NCBI RefSeq assembly: GCF_003597395.2
Contig: NC_133790.1
Location: forward strand, 25,862,392-25,926,391
Reading direction: 5' to 3'
DNA from: Chelonoidis abingdonii
Lineage: Eukaryota > Chordata > Testudines > Testudinidae
DNA length: 64,000 bases
Shown here in pieces: positions 63,211-64,000 of the stretch; within the stretch, counting starts at the first letter, position 1; each line of letters opens with the position of its first letter. Made by a program: the position numbers and the translations under genes. The notes beneath the pieces are model-generated. The model had not been told where the DNA came from. It was given only the letters and a program-made list of their open reading frames with translations, and made no database searches.

Positions 63211-63721
63211 GTAATATTTTAAATCTTTTTACTTTAGAGATTCATTCTACCACATCAGACATTTGCTAACTATAAAATGTAGGCTGGGATACTGTGTCTG
63301 AACATTGTGCCAAGTGCTGTTATGTAGAATATTTAGATGATATTGTGTTATTAAATGGACAAGTAAATATGTTAAAATAATATCCTGGTTGTGACATAAT
63401 GCAGGAAGGAGCCACAGTACTCTTAAATTATTTCCTTTGTGTATGTTCCAGAACATGTATTCTTCGTTGGGTGATTTCCAAACAGTGGATTACTTTCCAT
63501 AGCACACAGAATGTGGTGGCATTGTCCTGGCAAAGGAGTGTTGTAGCTGTGTTTATTATGAATCTCTTTACTCTGTATATTCTGTGTCTCAGCCTGTTAA
63601 TTATATTAACTTTTATGGTGTTTTGTTTTGTTTAATGCAAGTGAAAAGATGCATAATGTGTACTACTGGATTACTACCTGCTTGTTAAAATATATCCTCA
63701 TACAATCCTGAGTAGCTAGCA
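63211..63721 (+). other. Intron after coding exon 18 (start)
   Basis: About 0.5 kb of AT-rich intron with no recognised feature before the third DIRS element begins. Confidence 0.8.
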
Positions 63722-64000
63722 TTAGTTCTTCTTCGAGTGCTTGCTCATATTCATTCCAAGTAGGTGTGCGCGCGCCGCGTGCACGTTCGTCGGAAGAATT
63801 TTCCCCTAGCAACACCCGGCGGGTCGGCAGGCGCCCCCTGGCGTGGCGCCTTTGCGGCACCGTATATATGCCCCTGCCGACCCGGCCGCTCCTCAGTTCC
63901 TTCTTACCGCCCGTGTCGGTCGTTGGAACGTGGAGTGCGGCTTAGCTGACCTCCACATCCCTAGCGTTTCACCCGTTCTACATAGTTCTTAGTTAGTTAG
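63722..64000 (+). mobile_element. DIRS-type retrotransposon, copy 3, left end only (cut by window)
   Basis: Starts ttagttcttcttcgagtgct, then cattccaagtaggtgtgc, matching the left end of copy 1. Later cctgccgacccggccgct and cagttccttcttaccgcccg match copy 1 at about 4158-4200. This copy keeps many CpG sites (gcgcgcgccgcg, cacgttcgtcgg) and the tatatatg word. The remainder lies outside the window. Confidence 0.82.

Overview
The window is vertebrate nuclear DNA and looks like a turtle (Testudines, probably Cryptodira). The gene has many short exons with GT-AG introns in AT-rich DNA. The repeats are the ones expected in a turtle: a tRNA-derived SINE with a CR1-like tail, CR1/L3 LINEs, DIRS-type tyrosine-recombinase retrotransposons, hAT and Harbinger-like DNA elements and old palindromic short repeats. 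The species call is inference from repeat content.

Only one host gene is supported. It is MED13L (Mediator complex subunit 13-like), on the + strand. I place 18 consecutive coding exons, from 11960 to 63210, totalling 4717 coding bases with no stop or frameshift. All splice phases agree. The first coding exons and the C-terminal PIWI-like end lie outside the window. By length, and by a phosphodegron known near residue 326 of the human proteins, the window covers about residues 160 to 1730 of a roughly 2200-residue protein, probably human exons 5 to 22. MED13L is the large subunit of the CDK8/CDK19 kinase module and joins that module to core Mediator in the nucleus.

Layout: 1-11959 is upstream intron with a 4.1 kb DIRS retrotransposon (about 4014-8095), a hAT MITE with a perfect target duplication (9651-9772) and the SINE (about 10798-10974). 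Coding exons 1-3 sit at 12.0-14.0 kb. The next introns hold a CR1 fragment, a hAT derivative (18011-18655) and an antisense, GC-rich Gypsy-type LTR element (20849-23809) that ends 155 bp before coding exon 5. Exons 6-11 (27.0-36.3 kb) are fairly tight. The 7.2 kb intron before exon 12 holds a hAT MITE and two CR1/L3 copies. Exons 13-15 (47.0-50.7 kb) include the largest exon (947 bp). The 7.6 kb intron before exon 16 is mostly transposons: a decayed hAT with transposase remnants, a Tigger-like MITE and a second, recombinase-less DIRS. Exons 16-18 follow. The window ends inside a third, CpG-rich and apparently young DIRS element starting near 63722.

No bacterial operon, CRISPR, tRNA or rRNA gene is present. 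The most interesting material is in the mobile elements: the Gypsy relic carries an integrase-C-terminus-like motif upstream of its reverse transcriptase and has nothing but a polypurine tract after RNase H, which suggests the unusual Gmr1-like gene order. Three DIRS copies at three stages of decay share one orientation.
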